Source: Dyella terrae
GTDB lineage: Bacteria > Pseudomonadota > Gammaproteobacteria > Xanthomonadales > Rhodanobacteraceae
Assembly: GCF_022394535.1 (NCBI RefSeq)
Contig: NZ_CP089414.1
Span: 930,001 to 994,000, forward strand
Reading direction: 5' to 3'
Length of the DNA: 64,000 nt
A model generated the notes under the pieces. The model searched no databases, had not been told where the DNA came from, and was given only the letters and a program-made list of their open reading frames with translations. Shown here in pieces: positions 1 to 13,032 of this stretch (position 1 is its first letter; each line of letters starts with the position of its first letter). The position numbers were made by a program, and so were the translations under genes.

Positions 1-209
1 TGGCAGAAGCGGCTGGCGTGCCATTCGAGGGCGTCGCCGAATTCGGCGACCAGCCTTACGAAACGATCGTGCAAGCCTGCAAGGACAAACAGGCCGACCT
101 TATCGTGATGGGCTCGAACGGCTGGCGCGGCATGACACGCCTGCTATTGGGCAGCGAAACGCACAAGGTGCTGCTGCGCGCCAACGTGCCCGTGCTCGTC
201 TGCCACTGA
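1..209 (+). CDS. Universal stress protein (UspA family), 3' part only
   Basis: The reading frame is open from the first base of the window and ends with TGA at 207-209, so the start and most of the gene lie outside. The visible 68 residues hold the UspA C-terminal signature: an alternating hydrophobic strand followed by MGSNGWRGMTRLLLGS and a closing strand ending VPVLVCH. This matches the G-2x-G-9x-G(S/T) nucleotide-binding loop of ATP-binding Usp proteins, which are cytoplasmic stress or energy sensors. An in-frame GTG at 18 is internal and should not be taken as the start. It converges with the TonB receptor gene across a hairpin at 240-267. Family assignment is firm; which Usp paralogue it is cannot be told. 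Confidence 0.85.
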   Translation, partial: AEAAGVPFEGVAEFGDQPYETIVQACKDKQADLIVMGSNGWRGMTRLLLGSETHKVLLRANVPVLVCH

Positions 210-239
210 CCGAGCTTCGCGCCGCATCCTGCATGCGAT

Positions 240-267
240 CGGTGCCGCGATGGATGTCGCGGCACCG
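240..267. terminator. Inverted repeat between convergent genes, putative bidirectional terminator
   Basis: CGGTGCCGCGA (240-250) and TCGCGGCACCG (257-267) are perfect 11-bp reverse complements around a 6-nt loop. The repeat lies between the convergent usp and TonB-receptor stops. No clear T-tract follows on either side, so intrinsic termination is inferred from position and stem strength. Confidence 0.5.
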
Positions 268-277
268 ACACTCAGCT

Positions 278-2572
278 TCACAGACTCAGTTTCAGATCCG
301 CCACATACGTCCGTTGCGGAAACGGGTGGTACAGGTAGTACTTCTCGTTGTTGATGTTGTCGATGCCGAACGAAGCCGCCAGATGGTCGTTGATCTGGTA
401 GTGCGCGCGCACGTCGAACACGGTGAACTTGTCGAAGGCACCGAACACGTGCGGCGTGTTGTCGGTGTTGTCCAGCGTCGAGTACTGCCTCCCGCTGTAA
501 CGCCCGGCTAGCGTGAATGCCCATGCGGCGTCGGGCCGGTATGTCGCTACAGCCGTCGCGCGCCAACGCGGAACATAGGGAGCGTGCTTGCCTTCCGAAA
601 TGGTGCCCGCGGTGCTCGCGAAGCTATCGTTCGAGAGGATGGTCGAGTCCACGAAGGTCACGCTGCCGGATAGCTCCAACCCCTGGATCAGCACGTTGTC
701 CTTCTGCGCCACCAGCTCGATGCCGCGATTGCGCAGCTTGCCCACGTTCATCACATAGGTCACCGGCACCGCCACGTTGGGCAGGGTCGATGTCTGCGAG
801 ATCAACGCATTCTTCGTGTTTTCCTGGAACAGCGACAGGCGCAGCATGCCTTGGTCAATCGCGTGCTCCACGGCCAGTTCACCGCTGCGCGCGGTTTCAG
901 GCTTCAGGTCGGGATTGGGCACACTGTAGGTCGAGCCGGTTTGCACCAACTGGTACAGCTCACCCACCGTCGGGAAACGGATGGCCTTGGCCAGCGAACT
1001 GGTGATGCGCCAATCGGCTGCGACGTTCCATTGCAGGGTGGCCTTGGGCGAAAAGCCATTCGCCTTTTCCACTGGCTGCTGCACGCCGGTTTTACCGCTG
1101 AAGTTGTAGCCGTCGCTGGCCTTCCACCATTCGTAGCGGCCGCCCCATGTCAGCAGCCAGTTCGGCGCGAAGTGCCATGCATCCTGTAGCCACAAGGCCT
1201 GCGTCTGCGTCTTGCCGCGGCCGGTCGAGTACAGCGCGGTGAGGGTATCCGGATCCTGCCAATCGCTCAGATTGGTGGTCGGGTTGTTGAGCTTGTACTC
1301 GTCCGCATGTGCGCCGATGGACACCTCATGCGCCCCGTCATACCCCTGCGGACGCCAGATACCCGTGGCATCGACCGTGGACCACCGCGTGCCGCCGTAG
1401 CTCGCCAATCGGCCATTGGTGGTCAGCCCCGTCCCGGTGGTTACGCCGGCCGGCTGCCATTGGTTATCCCTGAGAAAGTCGTAGTGCGTCACCACGAACG
1501 ATGCGTCGTAGTTACCCTTGGTATCCGACTTCACCGACAAGCCTTGCATCAGGTGGTCCGCGCTGAGCTGATAGACATTGCTGGCAAAGCCCGCCACCTT
1601 GCCGTAAGTCGGATGGCCGGCCGTGTCCGTCAGGTAGGTGTCCGTGCTCGACTGGCCGTGGTTGTGCCAGTAGCCCACCAAATAGGTCGCCTTCCATTGC
1701 GGAGTGATGTCGTAAGTGAACTCGCCATTGAGGTCCAGCATGCTCGTGTGCAGCAAGCCACCCGCGCCATAGACGTTCGCCACCTGCCCCAACTTGTTCA
1801 GCGCCGGAATGGTGCCGCCGGTGCCGGCAGGCGTTGCACTGCCAGTGATAATGGACAGCGGCTGGCTGAAGCTGTTCATCGCGTTGGCGCCGAAGAACCA
1901 GCCGAAGTTGCCGCTGCGCCCGCCCGCCGTGAGGCTCGTCTGGCTGGTGCTGTAGTTGCCGTGCGTGCCGTACAGATCGAAGGACTGCACCGCCTCCGTC
2001 TGCTTGATGGTCACCTCGGTCTTATCAGGCATGCGCGTGACAATGTGCATCACGCCGCCCATCGAGTTGCCCGCGTAGGCAGCAGAGAACGGGCCGTACA
2101 TCATGTCGATGTGGTCGATGGCCTCCGGTGAGGTCATGCCCCAGCGCGGCGCACCGATGGTGTTGTTGTTAGCGATCAACGCCGAGATCGGGATGTCGTC
2201 GACATAGACCAGCGTGCGCGCACTGGAGTTGACACCCCACGTGCGGGTAGCCAGCACCGGTTGGGTGTCACCGTAGTTGCGCTTGCGCACGAACAGGCTC
2301 GGCAGGTACTTCGCCGCATCCTCCACATCCACGGCATTGATCGTGGCTTCGACGCGCTCGGCAGGCACCGAGGCCAGGGTTGCCGGAAAACCTGGCGCCA
2401 CCAGTTTCTGCGTGGCAGCGGACACCTTGACCGCACCCAGACTGGTGACCTTTTTGTCCGGCGCTGTCTGATCCGGCGAATCACTGGGACCCGATTGAGC
2501 CATGACAATAGAGGAAGCAAGCAGCGTGAGCGGCAATCCAAGGGCCGCTCCGCGCATGAAGGAAAAGCGCAT
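278..2572 (-). CDS. TonB-dependent outer-membrane receptor, probably metal (copper) related
   Basis: This 764-aa protein begins with a signal peptide (MRFSFMRGAALGLPLTLLAS, cleavage near AMAQ-like residues VMAQ). A short segment LGAVKVSA resembles a TonB box. It is followed by a plug domain (VEDAAKYLPSLFVRKRNY, then VYVDDIPISAL and a GGVMHIVTR stretch) and a long series of alternating beta strands ending with a C-terminal barrel strand, DLKLSL. Such receptors take up chelates across the outer membrane using TonB energy. It is the last gene of a leftward cluster behind a Met/His-rich DUF2946 protein, a pairing known from copper receptor loci, so copper is the inferred substrate. The ATG at 2572 was chosen because it opens the signal peptide; the frame is open further upstream without signal-like sequence, and no strong ribosome-binding site is seen. 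Confidence 0.88.
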   Translation of the reverse strand: MRFSFMRGAALGLPLTLLASSIVMAQSGPSDSPDQTAPDKKVTSLGAVKVSAATQKLVAPGFPATLASVPAERVEATINAVDVEDAAKYLPSLFVRKRNYGDTQPVLATRTWGVNSSARTLVYVDDIPISALIANNNTIGAPRWGMTSPEAIDHIDMMYGPFSAAYAGNSMGGVMHIVTRMPDKTEVTIKQTEAVQSFDLYGTHGNYSTSQTSLTAGGRSGNFGWFFGANAMNSFSQPLSIITGSATPAGTGGTIPALNKLGQVANVYGAGGLLHTSMLDLNGEFTYDITPQWKATYLVGYWHNHGQSSTDTYLTDTAGHPTYGKVAGFASNVYQLSADHLMQGLSVKSDTKGNYDASFVVTHYDFLRDNQWQPAGVTTGTGLTTNGRLASYGGTRWSTVDATGIWRPQGYDGAHEVSIGAHADEYKLNNPTTNLSDWQDPDTLTALYSTGRGKTQTQALWLQDAWHFAPNWLLTWGGRYEWWKASDGYNFSGKTGVQQPVEKANGFSPKATLQWNVAADWRITSSLAKAIRFPTVGELYQLVQTGSTYSVPNPDLKPETARSGELAVEHAIDQGMLRLSLFQENTKNALISQTSTLPNVAVPVTYVMNVGKLRNRGIELVAQKDNVLIQGLELSGSVTFVDSTILSNDSFASTAGTISEGKHAPYVPRWRATAVATYRPDAAWAFTLAGRYSGRQYSTLDNTDNTPHVFGAFDKFTVFDVRAHYQINDHLAASFGIDNINNEKYYLYHPFPQRTYVADLKLSL

Positions 2573-2716
2573 GACATGAATTCCATGATGTCCCGCGACG
2601 CGGCGCGGGACTGAGGCACAGGCAAGCACGGGCATACGGGCGTGTCGCCACACCCGTCCCCTGTCTTGCCATCCATTCGGGTGGCGTCGCAGGACGCGCG
2701 CCACTCCGCTAGACCG

Positions 2717-3172
2717 TTATCCCAGCAGGACGAACGGTGGCCCTCGCGGATTCGCGCTTAGTAATGGCTGCGCATGCCACGGCGCCATGGCGCGCATGTC
2801 CGGCGTAACGGCCGGTAGAGGAGCAGCAAGAAGAAGGGCGACGACTCCGCCCGAAAGCAGCGGCGTATGCGCCAGCATGGCGCAGTAGCCGCACTGATCC
2901 ATGTGCAGCGACGGATCGCTGGGCATATCCGGCATGCCAGGCATGGGCATACCAGCCATGTCGGCATGATCGTCGCCATGGTTGGCGCACCAAGCCCCTG
3001 CATCTACAGAAACCAAGGCCGGGAGCACACGCGAAACGGTCGGCGCAGCCACGAGCAGCCACATGGCGGCAAGAGCCAGCCATGCAACAAAGCGTCGTGA
3101 TGTCCTGCGTCGAATCAAGCCTTTCCCCAACCCTTGAGTGGGCTCCAGACATGATCGCACGATCGATAACAT
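2717..3172 (-). CDS. DUF2946 family Met/His-rich membrane protein
   Basis: This 151-aa protein has a basic N-terminus (RRRTSRR), one membrane helix at about residues 28-50, and an exported stretch rich in Met and His at about residues 65-91 (HGDDHADMAGMPMPGMPDM). A Cys pair, CGYC, follows at 94-97, then a second hydrophobic segment. This layout matches DUF2946, a family often found beside TonB-dependent copper receptors; Met-rich loops with nearby Cys are typical Cu(I) ligands. The function is unknown; a periplasmic copper-binding or delivery role is inference. It lies 67 bp after the protease gene and 144 bp before the receptor gene on the same strand, suggesting one transcript. The ATG at 3172 gives the family's usual length; the frame continues upstream, and no good Shine-Dalgarno sequence is seen. 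Confidence 0.75.
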   Translation of the reverse strand: MLSIVRSCLEPTQGLGKGLIRRRTSRRFVAWLALAAMWLLVAAPTVSRVLPALVSVDAGAWCANHGDDHADMAGMPMPGMPDMPSDPSLHMDQCGYCAMLAHTPLLSGGVVALLLAAPLPAVTPDMRAMAPWHAQPLLSANPRGPPFVLLG

Positions 3173-3239
3173 CAGGGTACGGGTTGACGGGTGCGGCGTT
3201 GCGTCGCCCGCGACCATTACTAGCGAGTTGCCGCGCCCC

Positions 3240-4169
3240 TCAATGCGCCTCGCAACGCGAAGCATCGAACCCGACGGTCTTCGACGCATGGTCGTAAATC
3301 AGCCGATACCGGCCGATCAAATCGGCCCCGAGCAGCATGGCCGGCTCACCATGGAAATCATCCGCCAACATGGGCAGGTCCACGACCTGGGCCGTGGCGT
3401 TGGTGAGCGTAAGGCCAGCAAACCGCACCTCGCCCACGGGACCGGTGCGCGGCACCCGCTTGTTCCCGCTCGTGCCGTAGATCGCCGTGTCGTCGTGAAA
3501 TGTCGACGAGGCGACATCGATGCCCGCCTTGCTCGCAAAACCCGGCGTCAGGCGAGTTTGCCGCGACCCCGAATCGAGCACGGCGATACCTTGAGCGCCG
3601 TTCACTGTCACGGGCAACGTCAGCAGTGTGGTGCCTTCGTCGACACCGGCGTGCACGACGTGTGCACCGCCGAGAATCTTCTGCACATCCGTAGGCGTGG
3701 GATAGATTGTGACCTGGCGGCACGGAAAGTCGAAAACGACCACGGCCTTGTCCATGAAGTCGTTGCCAAGCACACCTGCCTGTTGACCGCCGTCCTTCCG
3801 ATCAGGAAGACCGAACGCTTCCGCGCCGTGATAGTGCAAACCGCCGAGTGACACATCGTCAATGCGAAACATCGACACCTTCGCCGACCCGGTCTGCCCG
3901 GATAGATCCTGCTCCTTGCCTGCGACCTTGGGCAGGCGCGCCTCATCGGCAAACCACTGGTACACAGCCGGTCCATCAGCACCGGTATCGAGAATGAAGG
4001 GATACGGCCCCTTGCCGTTGACGTAGACCGGTACCGTGTCGTGCCCGTTGGGCGATGCACTCAGGGCGACCTGAGGATCAACGGAGCGATCCGCGGAGCG
4101 TGCTTGCACACCGCAAACGCTTGTCACGGCCATCGACCACACGCCCAGCGACATCAAGAGGCGACGCAT
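3240..4169 (-). CDS. Exported retropepsin-like aspartic protease with two catalytic lobes
   Basis: The 309-aa product starts with a signal peptide (MRRLLMSLGVWSMAVTSVCG). It carries two aspartyl-protease motifs: DTGA at residues 61-64 after the strand YPFIL, and DSGS at 199-202 after GIAVL. Each is followed later by the hydrophobic-hydrophobic-Gly element (GVLGNDFM, MLLGADLIG). So it is a fused pair of retropepsin-like domains that could form an intramolecular dimer in the periplasm. The substrate is unknown. The start has a clear ribosome-binding site (AGGAAGGAG, 7 nt before the ATG). It is the first gene of a leftward cluster with DUF2946 and the TonB receptor. In-frame sequence upstream of 4169 is not part of the signal peptide. 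Confidence 0.8.
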   Translation of the reverse strand: MRRLLMSLGVWSMAVTSVCGVQARSADRSVDPQVALSASPNGHDTVPVYVNGKGPYPFILDTGADGPAVYQWFADEARLPKVAGKEQDLSGQTGSAKVSMFRIDDVSLGGLHYHGAEAFGLPDRKDGGQQAGVLGNDFMDKAVVVFDFPCRQVTIYPTPTDVQKILGGAHVVHAGVDEGTTLLTLPVTVNGAQGIAVLDSGSRQTRLTPGFASKAGIDVASSTFHDDTAIYGTSGNKRVPRTGPVGEVRFAGLTLTNATAQVVDLPMLADDFHGEPAMLLGADLIGRYRLIYDHASKTVGFDASRCEAH

Positions 4170-4341
4170 GTATGAACTCCTTCCTGGCGGATGAGAACGG
4201 GCGATCTTTTCCTCGTGTGCGCAAGACTGCACATCACAAGGAACGAATCACAACGTTCCACGACGAGCACCGAATGGCGTCCGTCGGACGCGCCAATGTC
4301 GCAACGTTTCCGTGTGCGACACAGTGCCGGAAGGAATGGCC

Positions 4342-5007
4342 TTAGCGGGCTCGCATGCTCAGCTCGACATCATCACCGAACGGCGTGGAGAGATAGCCGT
4401 TGGCCGGTGCACGCACATAGGCGAGGTATTCGGGACTGTAGTCGGCATTGTCGGCGACGATGTAGGCACCCGGCCGCAAGCGGCTTTCCAGCAGATGCAG
4501 GATCTCGGGGTAAAGCGCCTTGGCGCCGTCTAGCAAAAGCAAGTCAATGTGCTCGGGCAAGTCGACTGCCAAGGTCTGCAACGCATCGCCCTCGCGGATC
4601 TCCACCAAGTCGGCAAGGCCGCCCGCCACAAGGTTCTCGCGAGCACGCTTTACCTTGGACGACTCGAACTCGGTCGTGATCAATCGGCCGCCACCGTTGT
4701 CGCGCAGCGCCGCCGCCATATGCAAGGTAGAGATACCGAACGACGTGCCGAACTCCACGATGGTTTGAGCGCGACCACCACGCCCCAGCATGTAGAGCAA
4801 CACACCCGTCTCGCGCGACACAGCCAGCGGCAAGTCTTTCAAGTGTGCATAGAAAGCGCGGTAATCCGTCTTGCTTCGCATAAGGCGCGAGCGCTCTTCG
4901 GACGAAAGCTCGGCCACGGCAGGAATCGCTGCCGGCGAAGTCGCGTCAGCCTCGTCGAACAGGCGATCCAACAGCGAAGCCAAGGGCGCATGGGTAAGCG
5001 TTGTCAT
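4342..5007 (-). CDS. SAM-dependent O-methyltransferase (family 3 / CCoAOMT-like)
   Basis: This 221-aa protein contains the SAM-binding motif I IVEFGTSFGISTLHMA, the motif TTEFESSKVKRA, and the strand IDLLLLDGAKALYPE typical of catechol/caffeoyl-CoA O-methyltransferase folds. It would transfer a methyl group to a hydroxyl of a small molecule not identifiable from sequence. The ATG at 5007 has GGAG six bases upstream. The frame is open far upstream on this strand, but that region is the divergent tetR gene. It shares a 90-bp intergenic region with that regulator, and a palindrome there (5055-5070) suggests it is the regulated target. Confidence 0.85.
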   Translation of the reverse strand: MTTLTHAPLASLLDRLFDEADATSPAAIPAVAELSSEERSRLMRSKTDYRAFYAHLKDLPLAVSRETGVLLYMLGRGGRAQTIVEFGTSFGISTLHMAAALRDNGGGRLITTEFESSKVKRARENLVAGGLADLVEIREGDALQTLAVDLPEHIDLLLLDGAKALYPEILHLLESRLRPGAYIVADNADYSPEYLAYVRAPANGYLSTPFGDDVELSMRAR

Positions 5008-5051
5008 GTAAATCTCCAATAAAAAGTGCGTTTGTCTGGGTGCCGGACTAG

Positions 5052-5073
5052 AATGCGACGAATTCATCGCGTT
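5052..5073. promoter_or_regulatory. Palindrome in the divergent methyltransferase/tetR promoter region, candidate TetR operator
   Basis: GCGACGAATTCATCGC at 5055-5070 is a 16-bp palindrome with one mismatch pair, centred on GAATTC. Two outer A/T pairs extend it to 5052-5073. Its position between two divergent starts and its size fit an operator for the adjacent TetR protein. Binding is inferred, not shown. Confidence 0.5.
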
Positions 5074-5097
5074 TCCTATTCGCATTACGTGGTGCCC

Positions 5098-5736
5098 ATG
5101 AACAGTCGCCAGAACTCCCGCCTTTCCACGAGAAAAAAGCCCGTACAGGCTCGTTCGACCGAGCTCGTCGCAGCCATTCTTGAGGCGGCTGCTCAGGTTT
5201 TGGCCAAGGAAGGCGCGCACCGCTTCACCACCGCACGCGTCGCAGAGAAAGCCGGCGTCAGCGTCGGCTCGCTGTACCAATACTTTCCCAATAAGGCAGC
5301 CATCCTGTTTCGCCTGCAGAGCGACGAATGGCGAGAGACCACGGGCCTGCTGCGCGACATTCTCGAGGACGTGCGCAAGTCGCCGCTCGACCGGCTGCGC
5401 ACCCTGGTTCACACCTTCATCCACTCCGAATGCGAGGAAGCACGTATGCGCACGGCGCTTAACGACGCCGCCCCGCTCTATCGCGACGCGCCTGAGGCAC
5501 GCGAGGCCAAGGCTTCGGGAAGCGGCATCATCAACCGCTTTATGCAGGAGGTACTACCCAGAGCGCCAGAGTCGACTCAGGCGCTGGCCAGCGACCTGAT
5601 TACCAGGACGCTCGGTGCTGCCGGCAAGGAATTCTCGGAACAGCCGCGCACGAAAAGCGAGATCGACGCGTACTCGGAAGCCATGGCGGCCATGTTCTGT
5701 GCCTACCTCAAGAGCCTCGACCGAAGCTTGAAGTAA
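5098..5736 (+). CDS. TetR family transcriptional regulator
   Basis: The 212-aa protein has the TetR N-terminal DNA-binding domain: AILEAAAQVLAKEGAHRFTTARVAEKAGVSVGSLYQYFPNK-type sequence at about residues 20-62, with VGSLYQYFPNK as the recognition-helix signature. The C-terminal half is a helical ligand/dimer domain. It is read away from the O-methyltransferase gene and likely represses that gene and itself through the palindrome at 5052-5073. The ATG at 5098 was preferred because the preceding in-frame residues do not resemble the family. The ligand is unknown. It ends 12 bp from the converging DUF1801 gene. Confidence 0.88.
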   Translation: MNSRQNSRLSTRKKPVQARSTELVAAILEAAAQVLAKEGAHRFTTARVAEKAGVSVGSLYQYFPNKAAILFRLQSDEWRETTGLLRDILEDVRKSPLDRLRTLVHTFIHSECEEARMRTALNDAAPLYRDAPEAREAKASGSGIINRFMQEVLPRAPESTQALASDLITRTLGAAGKEFSEQPRTKSEIDAYSEAMAAMFCAYLKSLDRSLK

Positions 5737-5748
5737 GCACCGCGCCAC

Positions 5749-6162
5749 TCAGGCGCCCTTCTCTGCTTTTGTCCGGCTGCGCGCTGGCGCATTCTTCTTC
5801 AGGTGTGCGCGGTTGTAAGCGATGGCGGCACGCACGAGCGCCTTCAATGCGGGCTTGTCGATCGAATCACCCTCGTGCCAATCAATCGCGCGCCACTTGC
5901 CGCCATCAAGCCCGGCATTGAACAGCCCGGCGGGATCTTCAAGCTGGGCACCATGCATAAAGGTGATCTTCACCTTTTCCTTGTGCGCATTGGCTACGGC
6001 AATCATGCCGTCGCACGACCAGACCGGGCTGCCCATCCACTTCCATTCCTCGATTACCGCCTTATCGGCGGCAAGGATGGTCTCGCGAAGACCTGTCAGG
6101 GTCTTGCCGCGCCAATCCTCGATACCCTCAATTAGCTGATCAATGCGTTCTGACGGATTCAC
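5749..6162 (-). CDS. DUF1801 domain protein (YdhG/YdeI-like)
   Basis: The 137-aa product shows the DUF1801 core: EEWKWMGSPVW, then VKITFMHGAQLEDPAGLFN, then WRAIDWHEGD and a helix LKALVRAAIAYN. The family is small and cytoplasmic, with an iron-chaperone-like fold and unclear function. The C-terminus is basic (KKNAPARSRTK). I chose GTG at 6162 because the product then begins with the family-typical NPSERIDQLI and has AGGAG ten bases upstream. An alternative GTG at 6201 would add 13 residues without a ribosome-binding site. Confidence 0.78.
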   Translation of the reverse strand: MNPSERIDQLIEGIEDWRGKTLTGLRETILAADKAVIEEWKWMGSPVWSCDGMIAVANAHKEKVKITFMHGAQLEDPAGLFNAGLDGGKWRAIDWHEGDSIDKPALKALVRAAIAYNRAHLKKNAPARSRTKAEKGA

Positions 6163-6430
6163 CGGATCGATACTCCTGGCATTCAAGCGCAAAAATGTCA
6201 CAGTCGAGCCAGCCTATACTGCGCGCGATTGGATACCAGATACAAATCCGCCACGGAACAAATGGATCAGCGGGATCGACGCGGGAGACACCGTCGTGAT
6301 TCCAGGCATCGACGGAACACAGCATCAGCTGCCCACCGGATGCGAACCCGGCACCTCGGGATTTCGCATGCCATTCCTGGCACGGACGCCTATCATGCAT
6401 AGGCGGATCGATCATCAAGGAAGCGACCAC

Positions 6431-6850
6431 ATGACAACGCCATCCCGGAACGACTGGCGACCGCTGCGGAACTGGGAAAAGGTGGCGGTCAGCGTGGTTG
6501 CCACGGTGGTGCTCGCGTGGGCGCTGGTTCAAACCTATCAAACGGCTGTCTTCCTCGCTCGATGCAGCCGTACGACGGGCGTGATTATCGAGAACTCCGG
6601 GCATCCACTCATACTCTTCACAACGGAGGCCGGCGCGTCCGTTCAGTTCGTCCAGAATGGCGGCGCGGTGGGCAAGCCCGGTGCGCCGATGCCGGTTGCC
6701 TATGATCCGAGCGATCCGATGGGCTCGGCGCGCGCGGATACGTTCTTCGCACTATGGGGCTCGATACTCGGGGTTCTACCCATCGGCCTGGGTTGCCTTG
6801 CCGTGGTGTTTCTTGGCGGTGAAATCAAAACAACAGGCAGATTTGGTTGA
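6431..6850 (+). CDS. DUF3592-like membrane protein
   Basis: The 139-aa protein has an N-terminal membrane helix at about residues 16-38 (VAVSVVATVVLAWALVQTY). A small beta-rich external domain follows (SRTTGVIIEN, ILFTTEAGASVQFVQNGG, GAPMPVAYDPSDP), then a second helix near the C-terminus (LGVLPIGLGCLAVVFLGG). A strand-rich insert with a YDPxDP element between two helices is typical of DUF3592. The function is unknown. The ATG at 6431 follows a weak AAGGAAG. It converges on the response-regulator gene with only 26 bp between stops. Confidence 0.7.
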   Translation: MTTPSRNDWRPLRNWEKVAVSVVATVVLAWALVQTYQTAVFLARCSRTTGVIIENSGHPLILFTTEAGASVQFVQNGGAVGKPGAPMPVAYDPSDPMGSARADTFFALWGSILGVLPIGLGCLAVVFLGGEIKTTGRFG

Positions 6851-6876
6851 TCGCAGCCGGCGAGAAAGCACCCGGC

Positions 6877-7832
6877 TTAGGCCATGCTCGACACATCACC
6901 TTCAACCGCATATACCCGCGCACGACCCTGCTGCTTGGCCTGATAGAGCGCCTTATCCGCTTGCTCAACGAATGCAGCAACCGACAACTCACCGTGTGGC
7001 ACCGCGCTGATCACGCCGATGGATACGGTTACCTGGCCATCAATGCCACCGACGTGAGGTATGCGGAGCGCGCGTATGGCGCTGTCTATCCGACGCACTA
7101 GCTCCGTCGCTTCCTGCAAGCCCGTTGCCGGAAAGATACCAATGAACTCCTCGCCACCCATGCGCCCGGCGAAATCACCGGGGCGCTGCAAGGATGATTG
7201 AATGGCCTGCGCCACGCTGCGCAGGCAATCATCGCCCGCCAGATGACCGTAGGTATCGTTGAATGCCTTGAAGTAATCGATGTCCACGACGGCCACAGCC
7301 AGCGGCAAGGCCTCACGTTTGCAGCGTCGAAACTCATCTTCCGAACGCGCGTCGACCTGCCGTTTGTTCAGGGATGCCCGTCAGGCCATCCACCCATGCC
7401 AGTTGGCGAAGCATGTCCGCCTGATGCTTCAGTGTGAGATGGGCGCGCACTCGGTTACGCGTCGTCTTGGCATTGATCGGCTTGGTGATGAAATCCACGG
7501 CGCCAACGTCCCAGCAGGCTCCTTCTTCCTCGGGCTCATTGAGCGACGTCACGAAGATCACCGGAATGTCCGCAGTCGCCGGGTTGCCCTTCAGTGTGCG
7601 GCAGACATCCAGGCCACTCAGCGCGGGCATGACGACGTCCAACAGAACCAGATCGGGCTGCGAGGCCTCGCAAAACGCGATGGCATCCGCCCCGTTCGTG
7701 GCCATAAAGACGTCGTGGTCGCCCGAGAAGATCTGATGCAATGCGCGAATATTCACTGGCTGATCATCAACGATGAGCAGCTTTGGCCTGGCCATGGCGA
7801 CGACTGGCCGAGGTTGAGTCGAACCGAAGATG

Positions 7833-7840
<8 letters not shown>
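6877..7840 (-). pseudogene. Response regulator-GGDEF diguanylate cyclase interrupted by a one-base frameshift
   Basis: Two frames together encode a REC-GGDEF protein of about 320 residues. The first (from ATG 7840) gives a receiver domain: KLLIVDDQPVN, phospho-acceptor in LVLLDVVMP, FVTS and ITKPI motifs, then LAWVDGLTGIP. The second gives AVVDIDYFKAFNDTYGHLAGDD, FAGRMGGEEFIGIFP (active-site GGEEF) and ADKALYQAKQQGR. The frame breaks just after LTGIP: one extra base at about 7370 (A in GTTCAGGGATG) turns the expected PNKRQ into EQTAG and leads to a stop near 7334. Removing it joins both halves perfectly. As read, the cyclase domain is lost. The start overlaps the histidine kinase stop by 8 nt, so the kinase is probably its partner. 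It could be a real lesion or a sequencing error. Confidence 0.85.
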
Positions 7841-12323
<4,483 letters not shown>

Positions 12324-12519
12324 CCTTCCCCCTGCCAGGGCCACCCGCCCCGGGCCAATGCAGGCGCGCATTATGACGCGCTGCCGTGTCCGGGTTCCAT
12401 GAAGAAAATCTACCTTTGAACCACCCTCTAATCGGCGACCCGGCAGGCACCGCAGGAGCCTGCGCGTGAACAACCGGCCGTGTGAAACCGGCCTCGGTCA
12501 GAGGAGGCCTCCGGCACAC

Positions 12520-12852
12520 CTACTCGGCGTTATGGGCCTGGAACTCGTCAAGGTGTCGCTGCAAGTGCGCCTGGTGCAGGCTCGTAATGGTGGCCATGCA
12601 CCACACGCTATGCGGAACGGAGCGCAGCATCAGCGCCCAGTTCTCCTCATCATTCCGGTAAAACCAATGTCCTGCCTCGCCGTCCCAGGACGACGCCCCC
12701 GTCTTCTGCTGAAGCTCCAGCATCAACGCCTTCGCCTTGCCCATGCGATCGAACACCACGCCATAGTTCTGGTAATCGTTGAAGACCAAGCCAGGCTCGC
12801 CGAAAAGCGTTTGCAGGCGTTCCTTCAGTTCCTCAATGTTCTCGACACGCAT
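12520..12852 (-). CDS. Small conserved hypothetical protein
   Basis: This 110-aa protein is acidic, soluble, and has no signal peptide or membrane helix. It begins with a helix (ENIEELKERLQTLFGEPG) and contains a Trp-rich middle (SSWDGEAGHWFYRNDEENWALM). I do not recognise the family. It is supported as real by a strong ribosome-binding site (GGGAGGG five bases before ATG 12852) and by codon use like its neighbours. It is divergent from the glutathione S-transferase-like gene, with 180 bp between the starts. No function is proposed. Confidence 0.6.
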   Translation of the reverse strand: MRVENIEELKERLQTLFGEPGLVFNDYQNYGVVFDRMGKAKALMLELQQKTGASSWDGEAGHWFYRNDEENWALMLRSVPHSVWCMATITSLHQAHLQRHLDEFQAHNAE

Positions 12853-13032
12853 GGGTTCCCTCCCACAGTCAGGTGGCTTCTGACAGGATCTTATCGGGCG
12901 TTGCCCTCAAGAGCGACAGGCCGTTGCATGGCGATGTACTGCCAAAACCCTGATTGCTCGCACCCTGCTGACATGATGTTGTCAGCAGCACATCGCCAGA
13001 CTGGCATTACTTCATCTACTGGAAACGTCACC

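Noticed and set aside
6162-6430. TATACT at about 6215 as promoter of the DUF3592 gene
   Set aside because: No -35 element at suitable spacing, and it lies more than 200 bp from the start codon.
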